NCBI GenBank assembly: GCA_016192985.1
Contig: JACPTC010000034.1
Span: 1 to 35,607 of the forward strand
Reading direction: 5' to 3'
DNA from: Candidatus Woesearchaeota archaeon
GTDB lineage: Archaea; Nanobdellota; Nanobdellia; Woesearchaeales; GW2011-AR4
DNA: 35,607 bases
The position numbers and the translations under genes were made by a program. Positions 1 to 6,380 of the stretch are shown piece after piece; within the stretch, counting starts at the first letter, position 1; each line of letters opens with the position of its first letter. The notes beneath the pieces are model-generated. The model saw nothing but the letters and a program-made list of their open reading frames with translations, did not search any database and had not been told where the DNA came from.

Positions 1-128
1 ATTTCTATCTTCTTAACCGCTTCAGGCACTGTTATGAAAGCCCAAAACAAGCTTGTCAGAACAACAGCTATAATCAGTGCGCCTGCAAATATAGCCCATG
101 CCTCTAATTCTGTATATGTTTTTGCCAT
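1..128 (-). CDS. Small membrane protein, C-terminus cut by window edge
   Basis: The 42 visible residues begin MAKTYTELEAWAIF and continue as one hydrophobic helix (about residues 11-32) followed by a short charged stretch (VPEAVKKIE). The start is the only ATG, at 128, and no stop is reached before the window edge, so the C-terminus is missing. It looks like a single-span small membrane protein. I do not recognise a family. It lies downstream of the tRNA pair on the same strand, 67 bp after tRNA-Glu, with an AT-rich stretch between that could hold its promoter (a TATA-like run at about 151-165). Confidence 0.55.
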   Translation of the reverse strand, partial: MAKTYTELEAWAIFAGALIIAVVLTSLFWAFITVPEAVKKIE

Positions 129-208
129 TGCAGAGTAGAAAATAATAAGTATTTATAAAACTATATGAAGAAATAGCTATACATAAATATGTAATGCTCC
201 CGCCGGGA

Positions 209-238
209 AAGCCATGACGAAGACGAATCTCCAATCAC
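209..238 (-). other. tRNA-Glu T-loop intron (59/60), 30 nt
   Basis: Placed so that the spliced T loop is TTCAAAT between CTGGG and CCCGG. The intron folds as TGAT-t-GGAGA-TTCG-TCTTC-GTCA, a stem with a UUCG tetraloop. The bulge-helix-bulge is relaxed: TTCA faces TGGC with one mismatch and one wobble, flanked by 3-nt bulges AAG and TTT, cut after the second base of each. Confidence 0.75.
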
Positions 239-279
239 TTTGAACCCAGGTCTTCGGATCGAAAATCCGAAATGATTGG

Positions 280-322
280 TTATCCCAAAAGAACAACCAT
301 CATATGATGGATTTTCTTTCGA
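280..322 (-). other. tRNA-Glu D-loop intron (after G19), 43 nt
   Basis: The bulge-helix-bulge is visible: GTCC in exon 1 pairs with GGAT near the intron 3' end (one G-U), with bulges GGT and AAC, and an inner helix CGAAAGAA:TTCTTTTG of 8 bp. The intron tip is the palindrome CCATCATATGATGG. Cutting after the second base of each bulge restores the family D loop exactly. A D-loop position is a non-canonical archaeal intron site. Confidence 0.82.
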
Positions 323-365
323 CCGGACTACACTACGGGAGCAAAATTAAGTGGGCCCAAAGGGC

Positions 366-485
366 GTTTCACCAACCTTTCCATCTGAAAAGCTGTCATC
401 GAGGGGTTTTTGAAAAAATCCCTCCCACGCTTTCTTTTGGTCAAGCTTTTCTTTGCGAAGCTCTTGCGAGCAAAGAAAAGGTTGT
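366..485 (-). other. tRNA-Ile T-loop intron (59/60), 120 nt
   Basis: The central helix TTCA:TGAA is perfect, with bulges AAA and ACG, and CAACC:GGTTG as inner helix (one extra unpaired G on the 3' side). Inside the intron an 11-bp perfect stem (446-456 with 470-480, CTTTTCTTTGC type) and a second imperfect stem near 403-424 are visible. It is long for an archaeal tRNA intron. No reading frame of note lies in it. Confidence 0.8.
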
Positions 486-507
486 TTTGAACCCTTGACC
501 TACGGCT

Positions 508-537
508 CGCTTAGGTTCATTGTTTAGAGCAGAGCCA
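508..537 (-). other. tRNA-Ile anticodon-loop intron (37/38), 30 nt
   Basis: This is the canonical archaeal position. CTTA in the anticodon loop pairs with TAAG of the intron, the 5' bulge is TAT and the 3' bulge CGA, and cleavage after the second base of each leaves the loop CTTATAA. The motif is a textbook bulge-helix-bulge. Confidence 0.88.
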
Positions 538-587
538 TATAAGACCGTCGCTCTAACCAGGCTGAGCTATGGGCCCACAAATTTAAG

Positions 588-608
588 ATATTTTAAACAA
601 TTTAAAAG
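588..608 (-). promoter_or_regulatory. Probable TATA region for the tRNA pair
   Basis: On the minus strand an AT-rich run (TTTTAAATTGTTTAAAATAT) is centred about 25 nt upstream of the 5' end of tRNA-Ile at 576, as expected for an archaeal TATA box driving both tRNAs. Confidence 0.45.
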
Positions 609-672
609 GTTTTCTGAAACTGGAAAAGTTTTGGCATTAGTTTTAAAAATTAGGCAATGATTCTATTATTAA

Positions 673-934
673 ATGGCACCCGCAGAAAACTTGTCTAAGG
701 AAATTGCAAGATATGTCATGGAAAATGGCCAAAGAGTCTCAGCCTTATAAAAAGCTTTAGCCTCTGCCGGTGAACCTCCGCGATTTTTCGATTGGAGAGG
801 AAGTATGGGGATGGAAGAGTATTAAACATTAAGTTTTATGCAGGCACTAAAGATACAAATCCTTCTGACTCATTGCTGGAGATCACCCTAAAGACTGTCA
901 GAGATGACCAATTTGGATACGAGGGCAGGAATAA
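673..934 (+). pseudogene. Possible decayed reading frame
   Basis: This otherwise gene-free stretch (577-934) shows protein-like codon use in broken frames. A 25-codon frame from the ATG at 673 (MAPAENLSKEIARYVMENG...) stops at 750, is followed in frame by a further 24 sense codons, and another frame from about 793 reads KYGDGRVLNIKFYAG and stays open to the neighbouring gene. No piece matches a family I know. It could be a remnant gene with a stop and a frameshift, or chance. Confidence is low. Confidence 0.25.
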
Positions 935-1150
935 TTACCCAAACTTCCCTTCTCTTGACAAGCCTTCAACAGCAAGCCTTAATTTTTCAATATGCCTTTC
1001 TATATCATGCTTCAATTCCCTGTACTCCTGCGCGCACAGAGGGTGCCCATCCTTTTCTGCATCATGCTGGGCATGCCTTTCAATGTAAGAGGCAATTTTC
1101 ATTAATTTATATAGAAGCTTAGTTTTATTGTAGTTACAATTACACAACAT
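935..1150 (-). CDS. Small His/Glu-rich helical protein
   Basis: The product has 71 residues and is predicted mostly helical and charged, with repeated His (ERHAQHDAEKDGH, KHDIERHIEKL). I chose the ATG at 1150 because the ribosome binding site GAGGTG at 1157-1162 lies 6 nt upstream; in-frame ATG 1156 and GTG 1159 would be too close to or inside it. Family not recognised. It is divergent from the lipoprotein-like gene at 1260. The closely spaced His and two Cys near the start hint at metal binding, but that is speculation. Confidence 0.5.
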   Translation of the reverse strand: MLCNCNYNKTKLLYKLMKIASYIERHAQHDAEKDGHPLCAQEYRELKHDIERHIEKLRLAVEGLSREGKFG

Positions 1151-1220
1151 ATCCATCACCTCAATTTAAGGGAGTATCTTAACTAGCTCTTATATAAATG
1201 TTTTTATTTTTCCACAATCT

Positions 1221-1230
1221 ATTTATATAA
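1221..1230 (+). promoter_or_regulatory. TATA box for the 1260 gene
   Basis: The sequence atttatataa lies about 30-35 bp before the ATG at 1260, so transcription would start close to the start codon (leaderless or nearly so). Confidence 0.5.
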
Positions 1231-1259
1231 GCTTGATAAAGAAACAGTCTGAAAAGAGG

Positions 1260-2090
1260 ATGATTAAGGCAAAAACAAACCGAGCACTGTTATTCTTATT
1301 ATTTGTCGTTGCACTGATTGCCTTAAGCGGCTGTGCGAAGCCTGAATGCAGGACAAGCGCCGACTGCTCTCCAAAAACATGCTTTGTTTCAAAATGCGAG
1401 AGTAAAAAATGCGCATACACTATTCAGAGAAACTGTTGCGGCAACAGGATAAAGGATGCCATAGAAAATGGGAAACTAGGCAACCAATGCACTTGTCCTG
1501 ACGACTATGGCAGATGCGAGGGCAAAGGCAAGATTAAAATCGGCTCGAGGACAGAAGACGCAGTTTATATCCATTATTATTGCAATGCTGACTCAAAATG
1601 CGTGCTTGGAGCTGAAAAAAAGAATACAATTCCGCAGAATTTCTTGGACACTATCCAAACTGGTTATTTTAAGGCAAGCTCAATAGCTAAATACAGCAAG
1701 CCTTTTGACATAAAAAAAGATAGCTTTGAATTTGCCATAACTTTAGACGATACAAACAAGGATTTGTTATTGCCTGTAAGGCTGACAAAGGCAAAAATTT
1801 TGTACAACAGCGAATACTCAAGGGCAGAACTTTTAATTGCAGAGCAAGATTTGGACATTACCCTCAATGGCATTGGAGATAAGCTAGTTATAAATACACC
1901 ACTGACTTTAAGCTACAGGCCAGAGCAAATAGAAGAAACAGGCTCAATAAGGTACAGCATTGATTACTCTTACAACAAGAGAATCCTTGCCAGCAAAACA
2001 GCAAATGGGACAAGTATATACTATAAAGAGCCGGTAAGGGCAACTTTCACAGCACCTTCAAAACCAATCTTCCTGTTCAGAAGTGAATGA
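1260..2090 (+). CDS. Cys-rich lipoprotein-like secreted protein
   Basis: The product has 276 residues from the ATG at 1260 (a TTG at 1233 lies before the expected transcription start). An N-terminal hydrophobic signal (residues 8-23) ends in a lipobox-like LSGCAKPEC. A Cys-rich segment of about 70 residues follows (CRTSADCSPKTCF, CGNRIKDAIENGK, CTCPDDYGRCEG), of the kind seen in many Woesearchaeota/Pacearchaeota surface proteins, then a beta-rich C-terminal half. It is expected outside the membrane. The pilin-like gene follows 1 nt after its stop, so the two are probably one operon. Exact function unknown. Confidence 0.7.
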   Translation: MIKAKTNRALLFLLFVVALIALSGCAKPECRTSADCSPKTCFVSKCESKKCAYTIQRNCCGNRIKDAIENGKLGNQCTCPDDYGRCEGKGKIKIGSRTEDAVYIHYYCNADSKCVLGAEKKNTIPQNFLDTIQTGYFKASSIAKYSKPFDIKKDSFEFAITLDDTNKDLLLPVRLTKAKILYNSEYSRAELLIAEQDLDITLNGIGDKLVINTPLTLSYRPEQIEETGSIRYSIDYSYNKRILASKTANGTSIYYKEPVRATFTAPSKPIFLFRSE

Positions 2091-2091
2091 A

Positions 2092-2622
2092 ATGGCTTCT
2101 AAAAAAGCTGTGGAGCTTTCGCTTAATTTTATTGTAATACTCATAATTTCTATAGTGATATTCGGCTTTGGAGTTAGGTTTATTGCTATGCTATCTTCAC
2201 AGGCAACAGAGTTGCAGGAATTGACAATAAGCGAGCTTGACGAGAGAATAGGGAGCCTAGTCTGTGAGGGTTCTGACAGAGTTTGTGTAGGCATAGACCG
2301 CAAACCTATTAAAAGGACGAAGTTCGATATTTTTGGGGTAAGGGTACTTAATGTGCTGGATACACAAAACTTCGACATAATTGTAACAAGACCGTCGCCA
2401 TCTGCATACACCAAAAACAAGCAGGAACTGCTAAGCGATGAGCTTGTATGGAACCCAAAATTAAGGAGCATTCTCATAGAAAAAAATGAGGAAAAGAGTA
2501 TCGGCATTGGTGTACAGGTGCCTGCAAACGCCATATCAGGCACTTATATATTTGATGTGACTATTCAGACCGCTGATGGGCTATACTCCCCAGTGCAGAA
2601 ATTGTATGTGGATGTCCCTTAA
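2092..2622 (+). CDS. Pilin/archaellin-like membrane-anchored protein
   Basis: The product has 176 residues from the ATG at 2092; the frame is open from a GTG at 2083 that would overlap the previous stop. The N-terminus MASKKAVELSLNFIVILII is a short basic leader followed by one long hydrophobic helix, the layout of type IV pilin-like or class III signal proteins, though no clear prepilin peptidase site can be assigned. The rest is a soluble beta-rich domain. Similar short proteins are common in DPANN archaea. It is coupled to the Cys-rich lipoprotein upstream, suggesting a joint surface role. The stop overlaps that of tpiA by 3 bp. Confidence 0.6.
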   Translation: MASKKAVELSLNFIVILIISIVIFGFGVRFIAMLSSQATELQELTISELDERIGSLVCEGSDRVCVGIDRKPIKRTKFDIFGVRVLNVLDTQNFDIIVTRPSPSAYTKNKQELLSDELVWNPKLRSILIEKNEEKSIGIGVQVPANAISGTYIFDVTIQTADGLYSPVQKLYVDVP

Positions 2623-3398
2623 GATATAACGCTTTTTATAATCTCAGCAAAGCTTTTTGCGCTCAAAGATGCATTGCCAACCAATCCACCATTAATATTT
2701 GGCATTGAAAGCAATTCTTTTGCGTTTTCGGGCTTCATGCTTCCACCGTAAATGATTCTCGTGCTTTCGGCTGCGTCTCTGCCATGCATTTTTATGAGAA
2801 AATCCCTAATGAATGAATGCCCATTTTCAGCATCTTCTTTGGTAGCTGCCTTATGGTTTGGGTCGCCTTTGCTTATTGCCCAGACTGGCTCGTAAGCTAT
2901 ACTTATCTTTGAAATTTGATTTTTACTTATACCGTTCAGGCAATTCTTCAGCTGATTTCCGATTGCCTCTTTTGCCTTTCCAGTTTTTTTTTGTTCAAGA
3001 TTTTCTCCAACACAAAGGATAGGGTTCAAAGAATGCTTGAGTGCTGTAATAACTTTCCTGTTAATCAGCGCGTCATGCTCGCAAAAAATCTCCCTCCTTT
3101 CAGAATGCCCCAGTATCACATATTCGCATCCGATTTCCATGAGCATTGCAGCGGAAATTTCGCCAGTAAAAGCGCCATTTTCTTCATAGTGCATGTTTTG
3201 CGCTCCCAGCAGAATTTGGTTTTCTGATTTCTGTGATTTTAATTCTTTTGACAGCGCTTCCAATGCCGTGAATGGCGGGCAGATTACAACTTCAGCATTT
3301 TTTTCACGCTTTATTAATTCATTAAGCTCCTTAACAAAAGAAACGGATTCCTTAATTGTTTTATTCATCTTCCAGTTGGCTGCAATCAGCTTTTTCAT
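2619..3398 (-). CDS. tpiA: Triosephosphate isomerase
   Basis: It interconverts dihydroxyacetone phosphate and glyceraldehyde 3-phosphate in glycolysis/gluconeogenesis. The catalytic residues are all present: Lys10 (NWKMN), His98 (GHSERR) and Glu170 (AYEPVWAI), with the phosphate-gripping IYGGSMKPENA and GGLVGNASL near the C-terminus. At 259 residues it has the length of bacterial/eukaryotic enzymes, whereas typical archaeal TIMs have about 225, so it is probably of bacterial origin. The start is ATG 3398 (MKKLIAANWKM); an upstream in-frame start would add six residues. It is convergent with the pilin-like gene. Confidence 0.97.
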   Translation of the reverse strand: MKKLIAANWKMNKTIKESVSFVKELNELIKREKNAEVVICPPFTALEALSKELKSQKSENQILLGAQNMHYEENGAFTGEISAAMLMEIGCEYVILGHSERREIFCEHDALINRKVITALKHSLNPILCVGENLEQKKTGKAKEAIGNQLKNCLNGISKNQISKISIAYEPVWAISKGDPNHKAATKEDAENGHSFIRDFLIKMHGRDAAESTRIIYGGSMKPENAKELLSMPNINGGLVGNASLSAKSFAEIIKSVIS

Positions 3399-3427
3399 TT
3401 TGAATATCAAGGACAAATTTTTAATCC

Positions 3428-4084
3428 CTATTTATTCTTTTTGATTTTTAGTTTAAAGCTAAGCATCAGCCCGGCTAATATAAAGACAACCGAAACTAAA
3501 CTGACTAATTTTGTTATTCTCAATCCAATTTCCATGAACAACTGCTCTGGGTAAAGATTCACAATTATCTCTTCAGCAGGGTTAAAAACATACGTCCCAT
3601 TTTCAAAAAACAACCGATGGAAAAAGTCAAAAGCCATTATGAAGTCTAAGCTTATGAATAAAAATAAAGTAGCCGAAAACAAAATAGTGAAAAGCCCTCC
3701 AAATATTAGAATTTTTCCAATGAAATCAATTACAATACTTCTATCCTTAAGCATCGATGCGGAATATGCCAATAGGACTATGTACAGTGTAATTAACAAA
3801 TATAGCGTCAATGATGCCGTCCTTAAAAGGGACCTTACGTCATGCAAATGCCGCTTTTCCCGCTCATTAAACTCATCAGGCAGATCATCACTTTTCCCAG
3901 TCATGAATTTAAGGACGTTTTCATTTAATGAAACTGCTTTTGGCACATTCTGCTGGACACCGTACTCAGAAAACTTCTCATTGAAAAAAGCGTCGTCAAA
4001 TCCAACAAAATTCAGTATAAGAGAAAAAAGCAATAATGGCGTTATTGTTATGAGCAAAAATTTGGATATTTTGGCAAATTTCAT
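3428..4084 (-). CDS. DUF1461 (TIGR01906-like) integral membrane protein
   Basis: The product has 218 residues with four clear transmembrane helices (about 8-28, 90-110, 122-148, 188-210). The conserved stretch between helices 3 and 4, FHRLFFENGTYVFNPAEE followed by LYPEQLF, is the signature of DUF1461 membrane proteins, whose function is not known. The N-terminal extracellular loop (30-85) is hydrophilic. It lies 29 nt upstream of tpiA on the same strand and 8 nt downstream of the charged hypothetical gene, so all may be one transcript. Confidence 0.8.
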   Translation of the reverse strand: MKFAKISKFLLITITPLLLFSLILNFVGFDDAFFNEKFSEYGVQQNVPKAVSLNENVLKFMTGKSDDLPDEFNEREKRHLHDVRSLLRTASLTLYLLITLYIVLLAYSASMLKDRSIVIDFIGKILIFGGLFTILFSATLFLFISLDFIMAFDFFHRLFFENGTYVFNPAEEIIVNLYPEQLFMEIGLRITKLVSLVSVVFILAGLMLSFKLKIKKNK

Positions 4085-4092
4085 GGCAATAA

Positions 4093-4518
4093 TCAGTTGT
4101 CAATAATTATTACCTCTTTTTCTTCCTCAATTGCCTTCTTGATAGCATCTTCAATTGTTGTGGCGTTTTTTTTCCTCGCCTCTTCCTTTTTGATTTCGAA
4201 CTTGCTTTCGCTGAATATCTGCCTTGCAGCTTTAAACTGTATATCATTTTGTATATCATTTTCTTCTGCTTTTTGCTCCTTTTTTTCCTCATCAAGCTCA
4301 TCAAAAGCATGCGAAGCGTTTTTTTCTTCTTTTTCTCTACTCTCTTCTTTCTTCATGTAATCAGAGCCCGGATTCTTCTCGTTTGCGCCGTATTTCTGCT
4401 CATGGTAGTTTTTACCCTCTTTTTTATCGTTTGAAATAGTGTTGCTGTATTTTGCAGCATTATAGCTGCTTGAATGTATATTCCATTTGTCATCATCCCA
4501 TAATTTCATTTTATACAT
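4093..4518 (-). CDS. Highly charged hypothetical protein
   Basis: The product has 141 residues (ATG 4518; a second ATG at 4509 is possible). It is very rich in Lys and Glu, with a disordered N-terminal half and a long helical, coiled-coil-prone stretch around residues 70-135 ending in KKAIEEEKEVIIIDN. No signal peptide, membrane helix or known domain. Its ATG follows the stop of the 51-aa gene by 1 nt (TAAAATG), pointing to translational coupling. Function unknown. Confidence 0.6.
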   Translation of the reverse strand: MYKMKLWDDDKWNIHSSSYNAAKYSNTISNDKKEGKNYHEQKYGANEKNPGSDYMKKEESREKEEKNASHAFDELDEEKKEQKAEENDIQNDIQFKAARQIFSESKFEIKKEEARKKNATTIEDAIKKAIEEEKEVIIIDN

Positions 4519-4519
4519 T

Positions 4520-4675
4520 TTAAGACGCCATCAAACCGCTCCACACGGATTTTTTTATTTTGTACCCCTTCTTGATTAGAAGGTCAGCTTCCCTGTTGTT
4601 TCTTTCCAGTATCTGCGCCTCAAACTCAATGTCAAAGCTGCTCTCCAACTCCAAAACCGGGTTTAGCCATTTCAT
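4520..4675 (-). CDS. 51-aa small protein, coupled to the charged protein
   Basis: The short frame starts MKWLNPVLELESSFDIEFEA and ends SVWSGLMAS. A good ribosome binding site (GAGAGGT) lies 7-9 nt before the ATG at 4675. It is predicted helical and acidic in its first half, basic in its second. The stop is followed after 1 nt by the next start. No family recognised; the ribosome binding site, coupling and clean codon use support it as a gene. Confidence 0.55.
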   Translation of the reverse strand: MKWLNPVLELESSFDIEFEAQILERNNREADLLIKKGYKIKKSVWSGLMAS

Positions 4676-4740
4676 TTTCAATACCTCTCTATTTTATTTG
4701 CCTTTTATAAATCTTTCTATTTTTAACCACTAAAAAGTAG

Positions 4741-5070
4741 TTATCTAGTGACTTTTGCTAGAATCATGTCCAATTTCTTCCTTAGCTGTTCTTCAGGATA
4801 GGAACCTATTATCCTGTCCACTTCCTGCCCGCTGTTATAAACTATAATGCAAGGAATTCCCCTGACATCGTATTCTGTAGCGAGTTCCTGGTTGTCATCA
4901 ACATTCAGCTTTGCGAATTTAAGCTTGCTTGTGTATTCTTTTGACAGTTTCTCCAATACGGGACCCACAATTCTGCAGGGGCCGCACCATGGCGCCCAGA
5001 AGTCAACAAGAACCGGAATGCTGTTTTTCAGCACTGCCTGCTCAAAATTATCTTTTGCAACTTCAAACAT
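4741..5070 (-). CDS. trxA: Thioredoxin
   Basis: A cytosolic disulfide reductase of 109 residues. The active site WCGPC is at residues 28-32 (FWAPWCGPCR) and the cis-proline is at 73 (RGIPCI), with the usual FAKLNVDDN strand between. No signal peptide. Sequence and length are those of classical bacterial-type thioredoxin. It would use a thioredoxin reductase not present in this window. It is monocistronic as far as can be seen: about 65 bp separate it from the 51-aa gene and 81 bp from the NYN gene. Confidence 0.95.
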   Translation of the reverse strand: MFEVAKDNFEQAVLKNSIPVLVDFWAPWCGPCRIVGPVLEKLSKEYTSKLKFAKLNVDDNQELATEYDVRGIPCIIVYNSGQEVDRIIGSYPEEQLRKKLDMILAKVTR

Positions 5071-5151
5071 TTTCTATTTGCACTTGTTTTTATTTATTGT
5101 TTAATATTTTACCACAATGTTTAAGTTTTATATTTAAATTTATTTATTTTG

Positions 5152-5642
5152 CTACATCAAATATCTCCTCTTGTCTATATCAAGATCTATAAATAAATCA
5201 CATTCTTCCTTTAGCTTGGAAGAGCTTGATTTTCCAAATGCTATTATCTCTATCCTGCAGCCCAGCGCATGCCTTAAATGCCTGCAAAATCCCCGTCGCC
5301 GCTGACTATGATGATGGTATCGAGCTTTGGAGCAAGCTCTATTGTATCCATTGCCAGCCCGATGTCCCAATCCCCTTTTTTTGCGCCGCCTGCAAATATC
5401 TGCAGGTCCTTTGCCTTTACCTCGAACCCTATTTTTTCTAGAGCGTCGAAAAAGTTTTGCTCTTCTTTAACATCTGCTTTTATGACATAAGCGATTGCCC
5501 TTATCAGGCTTCTCCCAGCCAATCCTATCTTCAAAATCTGGGCAAAATTAACCTTTGCGCTGTACAGATTCTTGGCAGAGTAATACATGTTCTGCACATC
5601 AACAAAAACCCCTATCCTTTGATCCCTGAAATGCACATTCAT
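5152..5642 (-). pseudogene. NYN-domain (LabA/DUF88) protein, frameshifted
   Basis: The first part (5642 to about 5275) holds the NYN nuclease-like fold: VFVDVQNMYY with the family Asp15/Asn18, GAKKGDWDIGLAMD and VSGDGDF. It runs into a stop right after DFAGI. Moving to the -1 frame at that point gives LRHALGCRIEIIAFGKSS and the normal C-terminus KEECDLFIDLDIDKRRYLM ending at 5152. Adding one T to the TTT run (ATTTAAGG to ATTTTAAGG, near 5275-5280) restores a continuous protein of about 163 residues. It is a recent pseudogene, an assembly error, or less likely a programmed shift. The zinc-ribbon gene lies 4 nt upstream. Role in RNA metabolism inferred from the family. Confidence 0.8.
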
Positions 5643-5646
5643 CTTT

Positions 5647-5802
5647 TCACCTCACGCTTGGAAAGTCCTCTTCATAACCGCAGTTTGTGCAATGTATTGA
5701 ATTGCGCCCGTATGACAATGCAGGCTGCTTGCACTTTGGGCATAGCTTTACAACAGAAAACCTGCGCAATTTCTTGTCAATCCATTGCTCATCATGATTC
5801 AT
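5647..5802 (-). CDS. Small zinc-ribbon protein
   Basis: The product has 51 residues. Two knuckles CPKC (21-24) and CTNC (38-41) form a zinc ribbon (CPKCKQPALSYGRNSIHCTNCG). Its stop lies inside AGGTGAAAAGATG, so the AGGTGA at its end also serves as ribosome binding site for the NYN gene. This tight coupling suggests a joint role, for instance RNA or nucleic-acid binding beside the NYN nuclease-like protein. Start ATG 5802; no strong ribosome binding site seen. Confidence 0.7.
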   Translation of the reverse strand: MNHDEQWIDKKLRRFSVVKLCPKCKQPALSYGRNSIHCTNCGYEEDFPSVR

Positions 5803-5875
5803 TATTGCTTACATTGTATCATAGCTTGTATTTAAAGGTTGTGCGATGCGCGGCTTCAGAGCTTGGTTTTCAAAA

Positions 5876-5937
5876 AATTTATATACCAGTATTCTCAAGG
5901 TTACGTACTCCAAGTGTTTTATACTTTGAGGAGGTGA
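5876..5937 (+). promoter_or_regulatory. TATA box and strong ribosome binding site for the 5944 gene
   Basis: AAATTTATATACC at 5876-5888 is a good archaeal TATA box. A start about 25 nt later leaves a leader of roughly 35 nt ending in the very strong GAGGAGGTGA (5928-5937), 6 nt before the ATG. Most other genes here have weak or no leader, so high expression is likely. Confidence 0.65.
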
Positions 5938-5943
5938 AAAATA

Positions 5944-6309
5944 ATGCAAAAGCAAATTGGAAATTATTCTTTTATAATTGGGGTGATATTGGCAGTAGTG
6001 CTTGGTTTGGCCGCCCCAAAGCTTGGCACAGCAGAAGTATGGTTGTGGTCATTGTTGGTTGTGCTTGGTCTCGCAGTTGGCTTCCTTAATGTTTCAGGAA
6101 AAGAGACCAAAGAATTCCTGTGGGTTACAGTAGCTTTAGTGATAGTTGCCTATGCAGGCAGCGCCCAGGTTAATTCATGGGAAACGAAAGTTAAGATAAT
6201 AGGCCCTTACCTAAAGGGGATTTTTGACAGTATTTTGGCATTCGTTGTTCCAGCAACAGTGATTGTTGCATTAAAGGACGTCTGGGAGCTAGCAAAGCCA
6301 AACGGGTAA
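5944..6309 (+). CDS. Four-helix membrane protein, likely highly expressed
   Basis: The product has 121 residues with four hydrophobic helices (about 8-24, 31-49, 58-74, 92-112), little else, and a short C-terminal tail ELAKPNG. Small proteins of this type are found in DPANN archaea, without assigned function as far as I know. Strong promoter and ribosome binding site precede it and a T-rich terminator follows, so it is an isolated, well expressed unit. Confidence 0.65.
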   Translation: MQKQIGNYSFIIGVILAVVLGLAAPKLGTAEVWLWSLLVVLGLAVGFLNVSGKETKEFLWVTVALVIVAYAGSAQVNSWETKVKIIGPYLKGIFDSILAFVVPATVIVALKDVWELAKPNG

Positions 6310-6312
6310 AAA

Positions 6313-6331
6313 CCTTTTTTTTATTTTTTTA
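6313..6331 (+). terminator. T-rich terminator
   Basis: The run ccttttttttatttttttat begins 3 nt after the stop at 6309, consistent with archaeal oligo-T termination. Confidence 0.5.
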
Positions 6332-6350
6332 TCTTAAACTATTCTTAAAT

Positions 6351-6360
6351 TATATATACC
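6351..6360 (+). promoter_or_regulatory. TATA box for the metallophosphoesterase gene
   Basis: tatatatacc lies about 26 bp upstream of ATG 6381, implying a leaderless transcript. Confidence 0.5.
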
Positions 6361-6380
6361 CATTTAATTTTCTTTTAGGC

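Larger units (their letters stand above)
195..342 (-). tRNA. tRNA-Glu (anticodon UUC) with two introns
   Basis: Exons are 342-323, 279-239 and 208-195 (20 + 41 + 14 = 75 nt). The acceptor strands GCTCCCG and CGGGAGC pair perfectly, with discriminator A at 195 and no encoded CCA. The anticodon arm is TCGGA-TTTTCGA-TCCGA, giving anticodon TTC. After splicing the D region reads GTAGTCCGGCCAATCAT, which matches the usual archaeal tRNA-Glu, and the T arm is CTGGG-TTCAAAT-CCCGG. One intron sits in the D loop after G19, the other in the T loop at 59/60. It lies 9 nt downstream of tRNA-Ile and is probably cotranscribed with it. Unspliced, it would be missed by simple tRNA searches. Confidence 0.9.
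352..576 (-). tRNA. tRNA-Ile (anticodon UAU) with two introns
   Basis: Exons are 576-538, 507-486 and 365-352 (39 + 22 + 14 = 75 nt). The acceptor GGGCCCA pairs with TGGGCCC, discriminator A is at 352, and no CCA is encoded. The D arm is GCTC-AGCCTGGTTA-GAGC. The spliced anticodon arm is ACGGT-CTTATAA-GCCGT, giving anticodon TAT, which reads AUA. The variable region is AGGTC and the T arm AAGGG-TTCAAAG-CCCTT. Introns lie at 37/38 and 59/60, both with a 4-bp central helix and 3-nt bulges. The body resembles archaeal tRNA-Ile2, which normally carries CAU with a modified C34; a genomically encoded UAU is unusual. Confidence 0.88.

Noticed and set aside
22-234. A 70-codon minus-strand frame
   Set aside because: It runs through the 3' part of tRNA-Glu and is out of frame with the clean membrane-protein frame starting at 128.
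304-498. A 64-codon plus-strand reading frame
   Set aside because: It lies across the tRNA exons and the large tRNA-Ile intron and has no ribosome binding site; the tRNA explanation accounts for the sequence.
904-1122. Plus-strand frames overlapping the His-rich gene
   Set aside because: They are shadows of the minus-strand gene, which has the better ribosome binding site; only the part before 934 might be a remnant.
5270-5285. Programmed frameshift in the NYN gene
   Set aside because: No canonical X-XXY-YYZ slippery site in the right frame and no clear downstream structure; a lost base is the simpler reading.
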